DNA of 64,000 nt, taken from NCBI RefSeq assembly GCF_004296335.1, contig NZ_SGIU01000002.1:571882-635881 (forward strand). The letters are read 5' to 3'. This DNA comes from Flagellimonas allohymeniacidonis (GTDB lineage Bacteria; Bacteroidota; Bacteroidia; Flavobacteriales; Flavobacteriaceae). A model generated the notes under the pieces. It did not search any database and was not told the origin of the DNA. It was given only the letters and a program-made list of their open reading frames with translations. Both the position numbers and the translations under genes were made by a program. Shown in pieces: positions 55,502 through 64,000 of this stretch (positions within the stretch are counted from its first letter, which is position 1; every line of letters begins with the position of its first letter).

Positions 55502-56773
55502 ATGCTGCAATTGCAAATCATTCGGGAAAATAAGGACTCCATTCTGAAAGCCTTGAAAAAGAGGAATATCGATGCTGAACCCGTCGTGAACGCCGTTTTG
55601 GACTTGGATGAAAAAAGACGTTCCATTCAAGCTAAATTGGATGCTACCTTGGCTGAATCAAATAAGCTTTCCAAAGAAATCGGTTCTCTGTTTAAATCTG
55701 GCAAGGCTGAGGAAGCCAACGCATTAAAAAGCAAAACAGCAGATTTAAAAGAAGCTTCCAAACAAATGGGGGAAGACCTGAACCTCGCCATTGAGGCCTT
55801 GCAGAACCAACTGTACCAGATTCCGAATATTCCGCACGAATCTGTTCCTTCTGGAAATACTGATGAAGACAATGAAGAGGTCTCTCGTGAAGGAGACGTT
55901 CCTGTATTGGATGACAAAGCCCTACCCCATTGGGAGTTAGCTAAAAAATACGATATCATCGATTTTGAGTTGGGTGCAAAAATCACAGGCGCAGGATTTC
56001 CTGTGTATAAAGGCAAGGGTGCAAAATTGCAACGCGCCCTAATTTCCTATTTCCTAGATAAAAATACAGAGGCAGGCTACGCAGAGGTTCAACCACCTTT
56101 AATGATCAATGAGGCTTCTGGTTATGGTACAGGGCAATTACCCGACAAAGAAGGTCAAATGTACCATGTGCAAGCCGACGACCTTTACCTCATCCCCACG
56201 GCAGAGGTACCCATTACCAATCTACACCGAGGCGATTTGCTCTCCATGAAAGATTTTCCCATTACCTATACGGGTTATACCCCATGCTTCAGAAGAGAGG
56301 CAGGTAGTTATGGGGCCCATGTTCGTGGCCTAAACCGTCTGCACCAGTTTGACAAAGTGGAAATTGTTCGCATTGAACATCCAAACAATTCCTATCAAGC
56401 TTTGGACGACATGGTGGAGCATGTCAAGACCATCCTTCGTGAATTGAAATTGCCCTACCGTATTTTACGATTATGTGGTGGAGACTTAGGTTTCACCTCA
56501 GCCTTGACCTACGACTTTGAGGTGTTCTCCACAGCACAAGACCGATGGCTGGAAATTAGTTCTGTATCCAATTTTGAAACCTATCAAGCCAATCGGTTAA
56601 AACTCCGTTTTAAAGATGAAAATGGGAAAAGCCAACTGGCCCATACGCTAAATGGAAGTTCACTGGCCTTGCCAAGGGTTTTAGCTGGGATTCTTGAGAA
56701 CTACCAAACCCCAGACGGTATAAAAATTCCTGAAGTATTGGTACCCTACTGCGGTTTTGAGGAGATCAATTAG
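55502..56773 (+). CDS. serS: serine--tRNA ligase
   Basis: The 423-residue class II synthetase has the usual N-terminal antiparallel coiled coil (about 30-105), which binds the long arm of tRNA-Ser. The catalytic domain follows with motif 2 (CFRREAGSYGAHVRGLNRLHQFDKVEI) and motif 3 (LNGSSLALPRVLAGILENYQ). Length and motifs are standard. It has its own promoter just after the HTTM gene and is followed by a TPR protein gene 78 bp later. Identification is secure. Confidence 0.97.
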   Translation: MLQLQIIRENKDSILKALKKRNIDAEPVVNAVLDLDEKRRSIQAKLDATLAESNKLSKEIGSLFKSGKAEEANALKSKTADLKEASKQMGEDLNLAIEALQNQLYQIPNIPHESVPSGNTDEDNEEVSREGDVPVLDDKALPHWELAKKYDIIDFELGAKITGAGFPVYKGKGAKLQRALISYFLDKNTEAGYAEVQPPLMINEASGYGTGQLPDKEGQMYHVQADDLYLIPTAEVPITNLHRGDLLSMKDFPITYTGYTPCFRREAGSYGAHVRGLNRLHQFDKVEIVRIEHPNNSYQALDDMVEHVKTILRELKLPYRILRLCGGDLGFTSALTYDFEVFSTAQDRWLEISSVSNFETYQANRLKLRFKDENGKSQLAHTLNGSSLALPRVLAGILENYQTPDGIKIPEVLVPYCGFEEIN

Positions 56774-56828
56774 GCAACAATTGCATTAAATTTGGATTCG
56801 CTTAACAGATTCCATGGGCAATCTGCGT

Positions 56829-56836
56829 TATATTTG
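56829..56836 (+). promoter_or_regulatory. possible -7 element of the TPR-rsmA gene run
   Basis: TATATTTG lies 15 bp before the TTG start of the TPR gene. No TTG is seen at the proper -33 distance. A second -7-like sequence, TAAATTTG, occurs at 56787-56794. Confidence 0.35.
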
Positions 56837-56851
56837 AAATAAAACACCGTA

Positions 56852-58639
56852 TTGCGCCACCTACTAGTTTTCTTTACTTTTTTCTTGTTATTAAGTTCTT
56901 CCCACGGTCAAGAAGACTTTTTGGCCAAACAGTACTTTAAGGATGGGGATTATAAAAAAGCCGTAGTCTTCTTTGAAAAATTAGTTCAAAAAAATCCCAG
57001 GCGTACCGATTATGCCGAAGGCCTTGTAGCCTGCTACCAACAATTGGAACGCTACCAGGATGCGGAGAAATTTCTTTTGCAAAAACTGGAGGAATCCTAT
57101 GCGTTTCCCACATTTTATATTGAGTTGGGATACAATTATACCCTTCAACGACAACCCGAAAAAGCTACAGCGTTCTATGACCAAGCGCTTCAAAAAATAG
57201 ATGAAAATCCCAATTTCGGTTATAGTATCGGCTACCGTTTTCAAAAATATGCGCTTCTGGACCAAGCTATCAAAGCCTATACAAGGGCGATGGCCTTAAA
57301 GCCAGACTTGAACTATGATTTTCAACTGGCAAGAATCTATGGGGAACAAGGAGATGTAGAAAAAATGTTTCGTTCTTACCTCAATATTATTGCCCAAGGG
57401 AAAACCTCTCGCTCCAACATACTTCGAAACATTGACGAATTCATTTCCGAAGATCCTTCCAACCAAAACAATGTCATTTTAAGAAAAGTATTGCTGAAAA
57501 ATGCCCAGCAGAATCCTGATGTGCTTTGGAATGAGCTTTTAAGTTGGCTTTTTGTTCAGCAGAAACAGTATGAAAGAGCTTTTGGGCAGGAAAAAGCGAT
57601 ATACAAACGTACCAACGAATCTTCTTTACAACGAATTGAAGACTTAGGGCACATTGCTTTGGAAGACAAGGCCAATGAATCGGCTACTTCTATTTTTGAA
57701 TTTGTGGTTGAAAGCAGCAATGATCCCATTACCCGCCTCAACGCCAACCTTAACCTAATTGATATTGAATTGGAAGCGTCAGATAAAAAGGGATTGGAAG
57801 CCATTGAAAAGAAGTATTTGAAGCTCGTTGCAGAATACGGCAATGAAAGCCAAACGCAGCAGTTACAAATAGCATATGCCAACTTTTTGACCTTTAAAAA
57901 GAACACCCCAGCACCGGCCATCGGCATGCTAAAGGAAAGTTTGGAGCTCCCATTAGGCAGAATGGTCGAAGCCTACTTGAAAATGGCACTTGGGGATATT
58001 CTGGTGTATGATCGAAAATTCAATCAGGCACTCATCTATTTTACCCAAATCCAGAAGCGATTAAAGAATGATGTATTGGGACAAGATGCCCGCTACAAAG
58101 TGGCCCAAACCAGTTTTTATAAAGGAGATTTCGATTGGGCACTTACCCAGTTAAAGGTATTGCGAGGGTCAACCTCCCAGCTTATCGCCAATGATGCCAT
58201 GCAATTGAGCCTGCTGATTTCCGATAATTCTTTGGAGGATTCTACCCAAACCGCCCTTAAAAAATATGCCAGGGCCGATCTATTAGCCTATCAAAACAAA
58301 ACCGAGAAGGCCATTTCGGCTTTGGAGGACATTTTGCAAAACCACAAGGGTGAGAAAATTGAGGATGAAGCACTCTTAAGACAGGGACAATTGCTTGAAG
58401 GACAGAAGAGATATCAAGACGCCGAATTCAATTATCAAAAGATTGTGGAGTTTTATTCGGATGGGATTTTGGCAGATGATGCCCACTACGCCCTTGGAGA
58501 ATTATACCGAAACATTCTAGCTGAACCTGAAAAAGCAAAGTATCATTACGAAAAAATCATCTACAACTATCAGGATAGCTATTATTTCCCCAAAGCCCGG
58601 AAGCACTTTAGAAGGCTTCGTGGTGATGCCATTAACTGA
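56852..58639 (+). CDS. TPR-repeat periplasmic protein
   Basis: The 595-residue product begins at TTG. The signal peptide (LLVFFTFFLLLSSSHGQ) supports this start, because no suitable ATG exists nearby. The mature chain is almost wholly tetratricopeptide repeats: an N-terminal set (KQYFKDGDYKKAVVFFEKLVQKNP) and a C-terminal set (RYQDAEFNYQKIVEFYSDG), with a helical middle. It is likely a periplasmic scaffold. It begins a dense run of genes leading to rsmA and mgtE. Confidence 0.82.
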   Translation: MRHLLVFFTFFLLLSSSHGQEDFLAKQYFKDGDYKKAVVFFEKLVQKNPRRTDYAEGLVACYQQLERYQDAEKFLLQKLEESYAFPTFYIELGYNYTLQRQPEKATAFYDQALQKIDENPNFGYSIGYRFQKYALLDQAIKAYTRAMALKPDLNYDFQLARIYGEQGDVEKMFRSYLNIIAQGKTSRSNILRNIDEFISEDPSNQNNVILRKVLLKNAQQNPDVLWNELLSWLFVQQKQYERAFGQEKAIYKRTNESSLQRIEDLGHIALEDKANESATSIFEFVVESSNDPITRLNANLNLIDIELEASDKKGLEAIEKKYLKLVAEYGNESQTQQLQIAYANFLTFKKNTPAPAIGMLKESLELPLGRMVEAYLKMALGDILVYDRKFNQALIYFTQIQKRLKNDVLGQDARYKVAQTSFYKGDFDWALTQLKVLRGSTSQLIANDAMQLSLLISDNSLEDSTQTALKKYARADLLAYQNKTEKAISALEDILQNHKGEKIEDEALLRQGQLLEGQKRYQDAEFNYQKIVEFYSDGILADDAHYALGELYRNILAEPEKAKYHYEKIIYNYQDSYYFPKARKHFRRLRGDAIN

Positions 58640-58674
58640 TTCTTCTCTACTTTTGGCATATCAAACCAAGAGCG

Positions 58675-58992
58675 ATGCTGATTTACAACGTTACCATAAA
58701 CATTGACGAAAGCGTTCATGATGAATGGCTTCATTGGATGCGCGATAAGCACATTCCCGATATGCTGTCCACTGGCAAATTTTCACATGCCAAAATGATG
58801 AAAGTATTGGTTGAGGAAGATATGGGAGGGGTAACCTATTCCGTTCAGTATACCACGAAGGACCGAAGCACTTTGGAAGCGTACTACAAGGAGGATGCTG
58901 AGAAAATGAGAGGGGATGGTCTTCAACGCTTTGCCGATAAATTTGTGGCCTTCCGAACCGAACTGGAGGTGGTAAGCCAGCAAATACCCTAA
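58675..58992 (+). CDS. DUF4286 family protein
   Basis: The 105-residue product is a small ferredoxin-like alpha/beta protein without a signal peptide. It matches DUF4286: MLIYNVTINIDESVHDEWLHWMRDKHIPDML with a conserved W and a central beta segment (GGVTYSVQYTTKDRSTLEAY). The family is common in Bacteroidota and has no known function. The gap to the next gene is 3 bp. Confidence 0.8.
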   Translation: MLIYNVTINIDESVHDEWLHWMRDKHIPDMLSTGKFSHAKMMKVLVEEDMGGVTYSVQYTTKDRSTLEAYYKEDAEKMRGDGLQRFADKFVAFRTELEVVSQQIP

Positions 58993-58995
58993 ATC

Positions 58996-59304
58996 TTGGA
59001 TTATCTTTTTACCTACGGCACGCTTCAAGATGCGCAAGTTCAAATTTATGTTTTTGGCAAGCCCTTAATCGGCTCAATTGATGTTCTAACAGGTTTTCAA
59101 AAAACCGATGCCGCGGTTTACCAAAGGTATCCTCTGGTCATAAAAACAAATCAACAAGAACATGAAGTAGAAGGCGTCGCTTACGAGGTTTCCGAGATAG
59201 ATCTAAAGAAAGCCGACATTTACGAAACCAGCGCCTACAAACGGGAAAAGTTCCAACTCAAATCGGGGAAATGGGCGTGGGTTTATGTCGAAAATTCCAA
59301 CTAA
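58996..59304 (+). CDS. gamma-glutamylcyclotransferase-like (AIG2/GGCT) protein
   Basis: The 102-residue product begins at TTG. MDYLFTYGTLQDAQVQ is the YGTL substrate-binding loop of the GGCT/AIG2 fold, and a Glu in the segment VEGVAYEVSE fits the catalytic position of the family. Such enzymes release 5-oxoproline from gamma-glutamyl amines or peptides. The protein is slightly short but covers the fold. It sits 3 bp after the DUF4286 gene and 18 bp before rsmA. Confidence 0.75.
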   Translation: MDYLFTYGTLQDAQVQIYVFGKPLIGSIDVLTGFQKTDAAVYQRYPLVIKTNQQEHEVEGVAYEVSEIDLKKADIYETSAYKREKFQLKSGKWAWVYVENSN

Positions 59305-59322
59305 CTTGCAGAAAAACGTCCC

Positions 59323-60195
59323 GTGTCCAAGAAAAACTACAAAAAGCTTGCGAAAAGCAAGTCCAAAAGGCCTACAAACGGGAAAGACCCCGCCGCTGTT
59401 ACTGCAAAAAAGCATTTAGGGCAGCACTTTTTAACCGACGAAAATATAGCCAAGCAAATTGCGGACACCTTGTCCCTTCAAGGTTATAACAATGTTCTGG
59501 AAATAGGGCCTGGCATGGGTATTCTGACAAAGTTTTTGCTCCTTCGTGGAGTTGATTTGGTGGCTATGGATTTGGATGAGGAGTCCATCGTCTATTTAAA
59601 CCATAGTTTTCGATTGGAACATCCGGAGGTGTTCAAAAGAAATAACAAGCTCAATATCATTGAAGCAGATTTTTTGAAATTTGATCTTAAACAGCTCTAT
59701 GGCGAGGAACAGTTTGCTATTACAGGCAACTTTCCCTACAACATATCAAGTCAAATTGTTTTCAAGCTACTGGAAATGCGCAATCAGATTCCCGAATTCT
59801 CAGGCATGTTTCAAAAGGAAGTGGCCCAACGCATTTGTGAAAAACCAGGAACAAAAACCTACGGTATCCTTTCTGTTTTGGTGCAGGCCTTTTATGAAGC
59901 CGAATATCTTTTCACCGTGCATCCCCAAGTATTCGACCCTCCGCCAAAGGTACAATCGGGAGTTCTCCGATTGGCCAGAAAAAAGGAGTTCAAACTTGAT
60001 TGTGACGAACATTTATTTTTCAAAGTAGTGAAGACTGCTTTCAATCAAAGAAGGAAGACTTTGCGCAATAGTCTTAAAACCTTCGATCTTTCCGATAATC
60101 TAAAAGAAGATACTATATTTGACCAGCGCCCGGAACAGCTGGGAGTATCAGACTTTGTGGCGCTCACTCAGCAAATTGCCAATGACCCCGTTTAA
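59323..60195 (+). CDS. rsmA: 16S rRNA (adenine(1518)-N6/adenine(1519)-N6)-dimethyltransferase
   Basis: The 290-residue product begins at GTG. Residues about 30 onward match KsgA/Rsm[21 protein letters not shown], the SAM loop [15 protein letters not shown], and the catalytic [10 protein letters not shown] (N-L/F-P-Y motif). The C-terminal domain has [13 protein letters not shown]. It dimethylates two adenines near the 3' end of 16S rRNA. The lysine-rich lead of about 28 residues has no alternative ATG, so the GTG start seems right. Its end overlaps mgtE by 14 bp. Confidence 0.95.
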   Translation: MSKKNYKKLAKSKSKRPTNGKDPAAVTAKKHLGQHFLTDENIAKQIADTLSLQGYNNVLEIGPGMGILTKFLLLRGVDLVAMDLDEESIVYLNHSFRLEHPEVFKRNNKLNIIEADFLKFDLKQLYGEEQFAITGNFPYNISSQIVFKLLEMRNQIPEFSGMFQKEVAQRICEKPGTKTYGILSVLVQAFYEAEYLFTVHPQVFDPPPKVQSGVLRLARKKEFKLDCDEHLFFKVVKTAFNQRRKTLRNSLKTFDLSDNLKEDTIFDQRPEQLGVSDFVALTQQIANDPV

Positions 60196-61534
60196 ACTCA
60201 CAGATGAGCTATTAGTTGATATTCGGCAGTTGATCGCGGATAAAAAGAATACTACCCTGCGGTCAATGATGAAGGAATTCCACTATGCGGATATCGCTGA
60301 GATTGCCGATGAGCTTAGCGTTGAGGAAGCTACCTATCTCATTAAGTTGCTGGATAGCGAAAAAACCTCTGATATTCTTGCAGAGATGCATGAGGATGTG
60401 CGGGAATCGGTTTTGAACAACCTTTCCGCAAAGGAAATTGCGGGCGAGCTTGAAGCCCTCGATACCGATGATGCCGCAGATATTGTGGGTGAGCTCCCCA
60501 AGGAAATCATCCAGGAGGTCATTTCAGAAATTGAAGATCGAGAACATGCCAAAGACATCGTTGATCTTTTGCGATACGATGAAGACACGGCAGGTGGACT
60601 CATGGCAAAGGAGTTGGTCAAGGTGAATGAAAATTGGAACGTTCTTACCTGCGTAAAGGAAATGCGTGCCCAGGCAGAAAATGTTACCCGCGTCCATTCC
60701 ATTTATGTAGTGGATGATGAAGGCAAACTTAAAGGAAGGTTGTCCCTGAAAGATTTATTGACCACCTCGACCACAACCCATATCAAAGATGTATACATTT
60801 CAAAGGTAGACTCCGTTACCGTTAATGAAAAAGGAGAGGAAGTGGCCAAAATTATGTCCAAATATGACCTTGAAGCCATTCCTGTAGTGGATGAAATAGG
60901 TCGGTTGGTAGGACGCATCACCATCGATGATATTGTGGATGTCATCCGAGAGGAAGCTGATAAGGATTATCAATTGGCTGCCGGTATTTCACAAGATGTG
61001 GAAGCTGATGACAGCATTTGGGAACTTACCCGGGCACGACTTCCCTGGTTGATATTGGGGCTTTTTGGTGGCCTTGGGGCTGCTGCCATAATGGGTGGTT
61101 TTGAGGAAATGATAGCCAAACATGCCATTTTATTTTTCTTTACACCCTTGATAGCGGCAATGGCCGGAAATGTAGGAGTGCAGTCCAGTGCCATTATAGT
61201 GCAAGGTTTGGCCAATGATGACTTAAAGGGGAGTATTGGTAATCGGCTCATCAAAGAGATGTTGCTCGCCCTTTTAAACGGATTGATATTAGCCGTTTTA
61301 TTGATGGTCTTTACCTGGTTGTGGAAAGGTGATTTCAATATGGCTTTGGCAATTTCCGTATCGTTGGTTGCCGTAATTGTCGTCGCCGGTATTATTGGAA
61401 CGTTCATTCCCTTGTTTTTAAATCAAAGAGGAATTGATCCTGCCATTGCCACTGGACCGTTCATTACCACAAGCAATGATATTTTCGGAATTCTAATTTA
61501 TTTCATGATAGCCAAAGTCATTCTTGGCATTTAA
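60182..61534 (+). CDS. mgtE: magnesium transporter MgtE
   Basis: The product has about 450 residues from the ATG at 60182. It has the N-terminal MgtE superhelical domain (about 1-120; [18 protein letters not shown]), two CBS domains (about 125-250; [44 protein letters not shown]) and a C-terminal five-helix pore domain (about 275-450). The pore region contains the usual [16 protein letters not shown] segment. It is a magnesium channel gated by cytoplasmic Mg2+. It overlaps rsmA by 14 bp; a longer upstream frame inside rsmA is not a real extension. Confidence 0.95.
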   Translation: MTPFKLTDELLVDIRQLIADKKNTTLRSMMKEFHYADIAEIADELSVEEATYLIKLLDSEKTSDILAEMHEDVRESVLNNLSAKEIAGELEALDTDDAADIVGELPKEIIQEVISEIEDREHAKDIVDLLRYDEDTAGGLMAKELVKVNENWNVLTCVKEMRAQAENVTRVHSIYVVDDEGKLKGRLSLKDLLTTSTTTHIKDVYISKVDSVTVNEKGEEVAKIMSKYDLEAIPVVDEIGRLVGRITIDDIVDVIREEADKDYQLAAGISQDVEADDSIWELTRARLPWLILGLFGGLGAAAIMGGFEEMIAKHAILFFFTPLIAAMAGNVGVQSSAIIVQGLANDDLKGSIGNRLIKEMLLALLNGLILAVLLMVFTWLWKGDFNMALAISVSLVAVIVVAGIIGTFIPLFLNQRGIDPAIATGPFITTSNDIFGILIYFMIAKVILGI

Positions 61535-61543
61535 TTCTTGAAT

Positions 61544-61909
61544 ATGAAACCCATTAATCTTAAAAAGAAACACGCCGAGTTTGCCCAAAAATGGCATCCA
61601 CATCAAATTGCTGTAGTTGATGATATGCAGGTGTTGCTCGCTAAACTTCAAGGTCAATTTGTTTGGCATGCCCATGAAAACGAGGATGAGCTGTTTCAAG
61701 TGGTAAAAGGCACCCTTTATATGCAATTTCGGGATAGAACCGAAGTGGTCAACGAGGGTGAGATTATTGTTGTCCCCAAAGGAGTGGAACACAATCCTAT
61801 GACCAAAAATGGTGAGGAAGTCCACGTACTGCTGTTTGAAAAACTAAGTACCGCACATACTGGGGCGGTGCAACATGAAATGACCCAAACGGAGTATCCG
61901 AAAATATGA
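61544..61909 (+). CDS. cupin domain protein
   Basis: The 121-residue product is a single small-barrel cupin. Motif 1 is VWHAHENEDELFQVVKGTL (HxH and E ligands for a metal) and motif 2 is GEIIVVPKGVEHNP. Substrate cannot be inferred. It overlaps the start of the dehydrogenase gene by 4 bp (ATGA). A TTG two codons upstream (61538) is possible, but the ATG is better. Confidence 0.85.
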   Translation: MKPINLKKKHAEFAQKWHPHQIAVVDDMQVLLAKLQGQFVWHAHENEDELFQVVKGTLYMQFRDRTEVVNEGEIIVVPKGVEHNPMTKNGEEVHVLLFEKLSTAHTGAVQHEMTQTEYPKI

Positions 61910-62838
61910 AAGTACTCCATTTAGACATTAACCATCCATTAATCATTGATCAGTTCAAGGAATTGGGATTTGAAAATGATGAAGACTACACCTCGACCAA
62001 AGAAGAAGTTGAGAAGAAAATCCACTTATATGACGGTGTCATCATTCGAAGTCGATTTACCATTGATCGCCAGTTTTTGGATCGGGCTACCCAGTTAAAA
62101 TTTATTGGTCGACTGGGGGCCGGTTTGGAAAACATGGATGTCGAATACGCCAAAGAAAAAGATGTTTTCCTTGCTTCGGCACCTGAAGGAAATAGAAACG
62201 CGGTTGGCGAACATACGCTGGGGATGCTCTTGGCCTTAATGAACAAGATGACCAAAGCCAATCGAGAAGTAAAAAAAGGAAAATGGGACCGAGAAGGCAA
62301 TCGCGGCGTCGAACTTGAAGGAAAAACTGTTGGCATAATCGGCTACGGAAACATGGGAAAGGCCTTTGCCAAAAAACTGATAGGTTTTGACGTGGAAGTC
62401 ATTTGTTATGATATTGTTGGTGGTGTTGGTGATGACAATGCAAGACAGGTGGGCATCATGGAGTTTCAGCAGAAATCTGATGTGATAAGTCTGCATGTGC
62501 CCCAAACCGAAAGTACCGTTGGTATGATGAATTCTGAATTTATCAATGAATTTCATAAACCTTTTTGGCTCTTGAACACGGCACGCGGAAAATGTGTTGT
62601 GACCAAAGATTTGGTGGCAGGGCTCAAATCTGGAAAAATCTTGGGCGCTGGATTGGACGTTTTGGAATATGAGAAAAAATCTTTCGAAAACATGTTTGCC
62701 CAAAAGCCCAAGGCCTTCAAATATTTAAAAAAGGCCAAAAACGTGTTGCTTACGCCTCATGTGGCTGGATGGACGGTGGAGAGCAAGGAAAAACTCGCAC
62801 AGACCATTGTGGACAAAGTCAAAGAGAGATTTTGTTAA
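61906..62838 (+). CDS. D-isomer 2-hydroxyacid dehydrogenase (phosphoglycerate dehydrogenase-like)
   Basis: The 310-residue product has the two-domain D-2-hydroxyacid dehydrogenase fold. The NAD-binding GxGxxG is VGIIGYGNMGKAF, catalytic Arg lies in NTARGKCV, and catalytic His is in LTPHVAGWT with the conserved Glu between them. There is no C-terminal ACT domain, so a serine-regulated SerA is less likely than a general 2-hydroxyacid or phosphoglycerate dehydrogenase. It overlaps the cupin gene by 4 bp. Substrate is open. Confidence 0.85.
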   Translation: MKVLHLDINHPLIIDQFKELGFENDEDYTSTKEEVEKKIHLYDGVIIRSRFTIDRQFLDRATQLKFIGRLGAGLENMDVEYAKEKDVFLASAPEGNRNAVGEHTLGMLLALMNKMTKANREVKKGKWDREGNRGVELEGKTVGIIGYGNMGKAFAKKLIGFDVEVICYDIVGGVGDDNARQVGIMEFQQKSDVISLHVPQTESTVGMMNSEFINEFHKPFWLLNTARGKCVVTKDLVAGLKSGKILGAGLDVLEYEKKSFENMFAQKPKAFKYLKKAKNVLLTPHVAGWTVESKEKLAQTIVDKVKERFC

Positions 62839-62847
62839 ATTTAATGG

Positions 62848-63264
62848 GTGAAAAAGACCATTTTCGTTTTTTCGGCACTTATTGTCGCTTTACTTGTTCT
62901 CTTCAAGTTAAGTGAATACTCCTATATCTCCGGAGACCTGGGGATAGAAACGGTTATTTCCGTGGTTGCCATTCTTTTTTTTGCAATCGGTGTCTACATC
63001 AATAAGAGAACTTCAAAAAGACAAGGGACCAGTGTTGATGAAATTGATAAAGAAAAAGTACAGTATCTCGGAATCAGCAAGCGAGAATATGAGGTTTTGG
63101 TTCATATCTCAAAAGGGCTTTCAAATAGAGAGATTGGTGATACGCTGCATGTATCGGAAAGCACTGTCAAAACCCATGTTTCCAATCTGCTGGTAAAATT
63201 GGATGCGAAGCGAAGAACGCAGGCCATACAAAAGGCCAAAGAGTTGAAAATCATAGCTGCTTAG
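62848..63264 (+). CDS. membrane-anchored LuxR-type (GerE) transcription regulator
   Basis: The 138-residue product begins at GTG. Two membrane helices (about 4-25 and 32-55) are followed by a short linker and a LuxR/GerE helix-turn-helix (about 75-135; LSNREIGDTLHVSESTVKTHVSNLLVKLDAKRRTQAI). It has no receiver or ligand domain, so it appears to be a DNA-binding domain tethered to the membrane. It follows the dehydrogenase by 9 bp. Such proteins could respond to membrane state or to a partner; the DUF4199 membrane protein encoded next is an obvious candidate. Confidence 0.85.
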   Translation: MKKTIFVFSALIVALLVLFKLSEYSYISGDLGIETVISVVAILFFAIGVYINKRTSKRQGTSVDEIDKEKVQYLGISKREYEVLVHISKGLSNREIGDTLHVSESTVKTHVSNLLVKLDAKRRTQAIQKAKELKIIAA

Positions 63265-63361
63265 ATCAAATCCGACCAAGTACCGTGAATTTGGTACTTT
63301 AGTATGAACTGCATTGGCTGCCCCCACCTTACTTTTGAACCAACCGTAAAACACAAACATT

Positions 63362-63868
63362 ATGAAAAAAACAGTCATCCGCTACGGTACGTACGGTGCC
63401 ATTTGTATCTCCGTTCTTTTCCTTCTAAGTTGGACGCTATTATCCGAATTTCCCCTTGCTACCCAAGAGGTTTTGGGGTATGCCGCCATGATTGTATCCC
63501 TAGGCTTTGTATTCTTCGGTATAAAGCATTTTAGGGATCATGAAAACGACGGAAAGGTCAGTTTCAAAAAAGCATTGACCATTGGTGTTCTGATCAGTTT
63601 GATCACTGCCTTGGTCTTTGGAGTATTGGATATCTTCTATACAGAGGTTCTCAATCCAGAGTTTATGGACTCTTATTACGAACAAACGGCAAAAAAAATG
63701 GAGGAAACTTTATCCGCGGAAGAGTTTAAAGTGAAGCTGACCGAATTGGAGGCTCAAAAAGAGATGTTTGGAAATCCTTTATTTTCTTTCTTGCTTATGG
63801 CAATGACCGTTTTTGTCATCGGATTTATCATATCCTTGATTTCTTCACTCATTTTGCAACGTAAATAG
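63362..63868 (+). CDS. DUF4199 family membrane protein
   Basis: The 168-residue product has four membrane helices (about 11-30, 38-56, 70-92 and 141-164) with a charged loop between the third and fourth (YYEQTAKKMEETLSAEEFKVKLTELEAQKEMF). It matches DUF4199, a Bacteroidota membrane family of unknown function. It lies 97 bp after the LuxR-type gene and 7 bp before the last gene. Confidence 0.8.
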   Translation: MKKTVIRYGTYGAICISVLFLLSWTLLSEFPLATQEVLGYAAMIVSLGFVFFGIKHFRDHENDGKVSFKKALTIGVLISLITALVFGVLDIFYTEVLNPEFMDSYYEQTAKKMEETLSAEEFKVKLTELEAQKEMFGNPLFSFLLMAMTVFVIGFIISLISSLILQRK

Positions 63869-63875
63869 AACAACC

Positions 63876-64000
63876 ATGACCATAGATGCCAAAACTCCTG
63901 ATGAATACATTGAGAAAATTCCAGAAGAACGAAAAGCGGCCGTATCTAAACTACGGGAGACCATAAAAAGCAATTTGCCCAAAGGTTTCGAGGAATGTAT
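63876..64000 (+). CDS. DUF1801 family protein, cut by the window edge
   Basis: Only the first 41 codons are present (MTIDAKTPDEYIEKIPEERK...), ending in LPKGFEEC. The pattern TPDEYI-x-x-IPEERK-x-x-V-x-x-LR is the start of DUF1801/YdhG-like proteins, small domains found in Bacteroidota stress genes with no clear function. It starts 7 bp after the DUF4199 stop codon. Confidence 0.65.
   Translation, partial: MTIDAKTPDEYIEKIPEERKAAVSKLRETIKSNLPKGFEEC

Overview
This window looks like chromosomal DNA of a marine-type member of the Flavobacteriaceae (Bacteroidota). Several things point there. Housekeeping genes carry flavobacterial forms: a DnaE fused to a proofreading exonuclease, and S16 and L25 with Ala/Glu-rich tails. 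Promoters fit the Bacteroidota TTG / TAnnTTTG pattern and Shine-Dalgarno sites are largely absent. Many genes belong to type IX secretion (T9SS) and gliding: type A and type B C-terminal domains, and PorP/SprF and OmpA/PD40 proteins. Lipoproteins and DUF4270, DUF4907, DUF4199 and DUF4286 families are common. A Muricauda/Flagellimonas-like genus is plausible, but the window alone cannot settle it. No CRISPR array, insertion sequence, prophage or rRNA operon was seen.

Layout. 1-7.7 kb: rpsP-rimM-trmN6 on the minus strand, then dnaE, trxA and a DUF58 gene on the plus strand. 7.7-11.1 kb: tRNA-Asp and a TPR-type hybrid two-component regulator. 11.2-15.8 kb: small lipoproteins, a Spy-like protein, and a DUF4270 lipoprotein paired with an outer-membrane barrel. 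16.0-20.0 kb: a compact five-gene operon (TTG-start barrel, six-bladed Kelch lipoprotein, DUF4907 protein, LytS-type kinase, LytTR regulator). 20.0-20.7 kb: a structure-rich non-coding stretch. 20.7-26.3 kb: a type B T9SS adhesin with a perfect 216-bp GC-rich tandem duplication, a PorP/SprF protein and a lipoprotein alpha/beta hydrolase. 26.5-33.2 kb: orphan small proteins, a collagen-like lipoprotein, a 1.36-kb non-coding gap and a second LytS/LytTR pair, this one with a 7TM-DISM sensor. 33.3-45.8 kb, minus strand: a Met8p-like siroheme enzyme, then the surface cluster giant adhesin (about 2,958 aa) - PorP/SprF - OmpA/PD40. 46-48.7 kb: tRNA-Leu, prs, rplY, pth. 48.7-53.2 kb, minus strand: a secreted metzincin protease overlapping a lipoprotein. 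53.2-64 kb: ribF, a gamma-carboxylase-like HTTM protein, serS, and a dense run (TPR, DUF4286, GGCT, rsmA, mgtE, cupin, 2-hydroxyacid dehydrogenase, membrane-tethered LuxR-type regulator, DUF4199, partial DUF1801).

How it works together. The accessory genes mostly build and sense the cell surface. Two substrate/PorP pairs and a protease use T9SS, and three signalling systems (one hybrid regulator, two LytS/LytTR pairs) sit beside surface-protein genes. The observations most worth following are the exonuclease-fused DnaE with an apparently dead PHP site, the Kelch/DUF4907/LytS/LytTR operon, the GC-rich duplicated adhesin cassette, the structured non-coding region at 20.0-20.7 kb, and a small 5'-terminal hairpin shared by the rpsP, tRNA-Asp and tRNA-Leu leaders.
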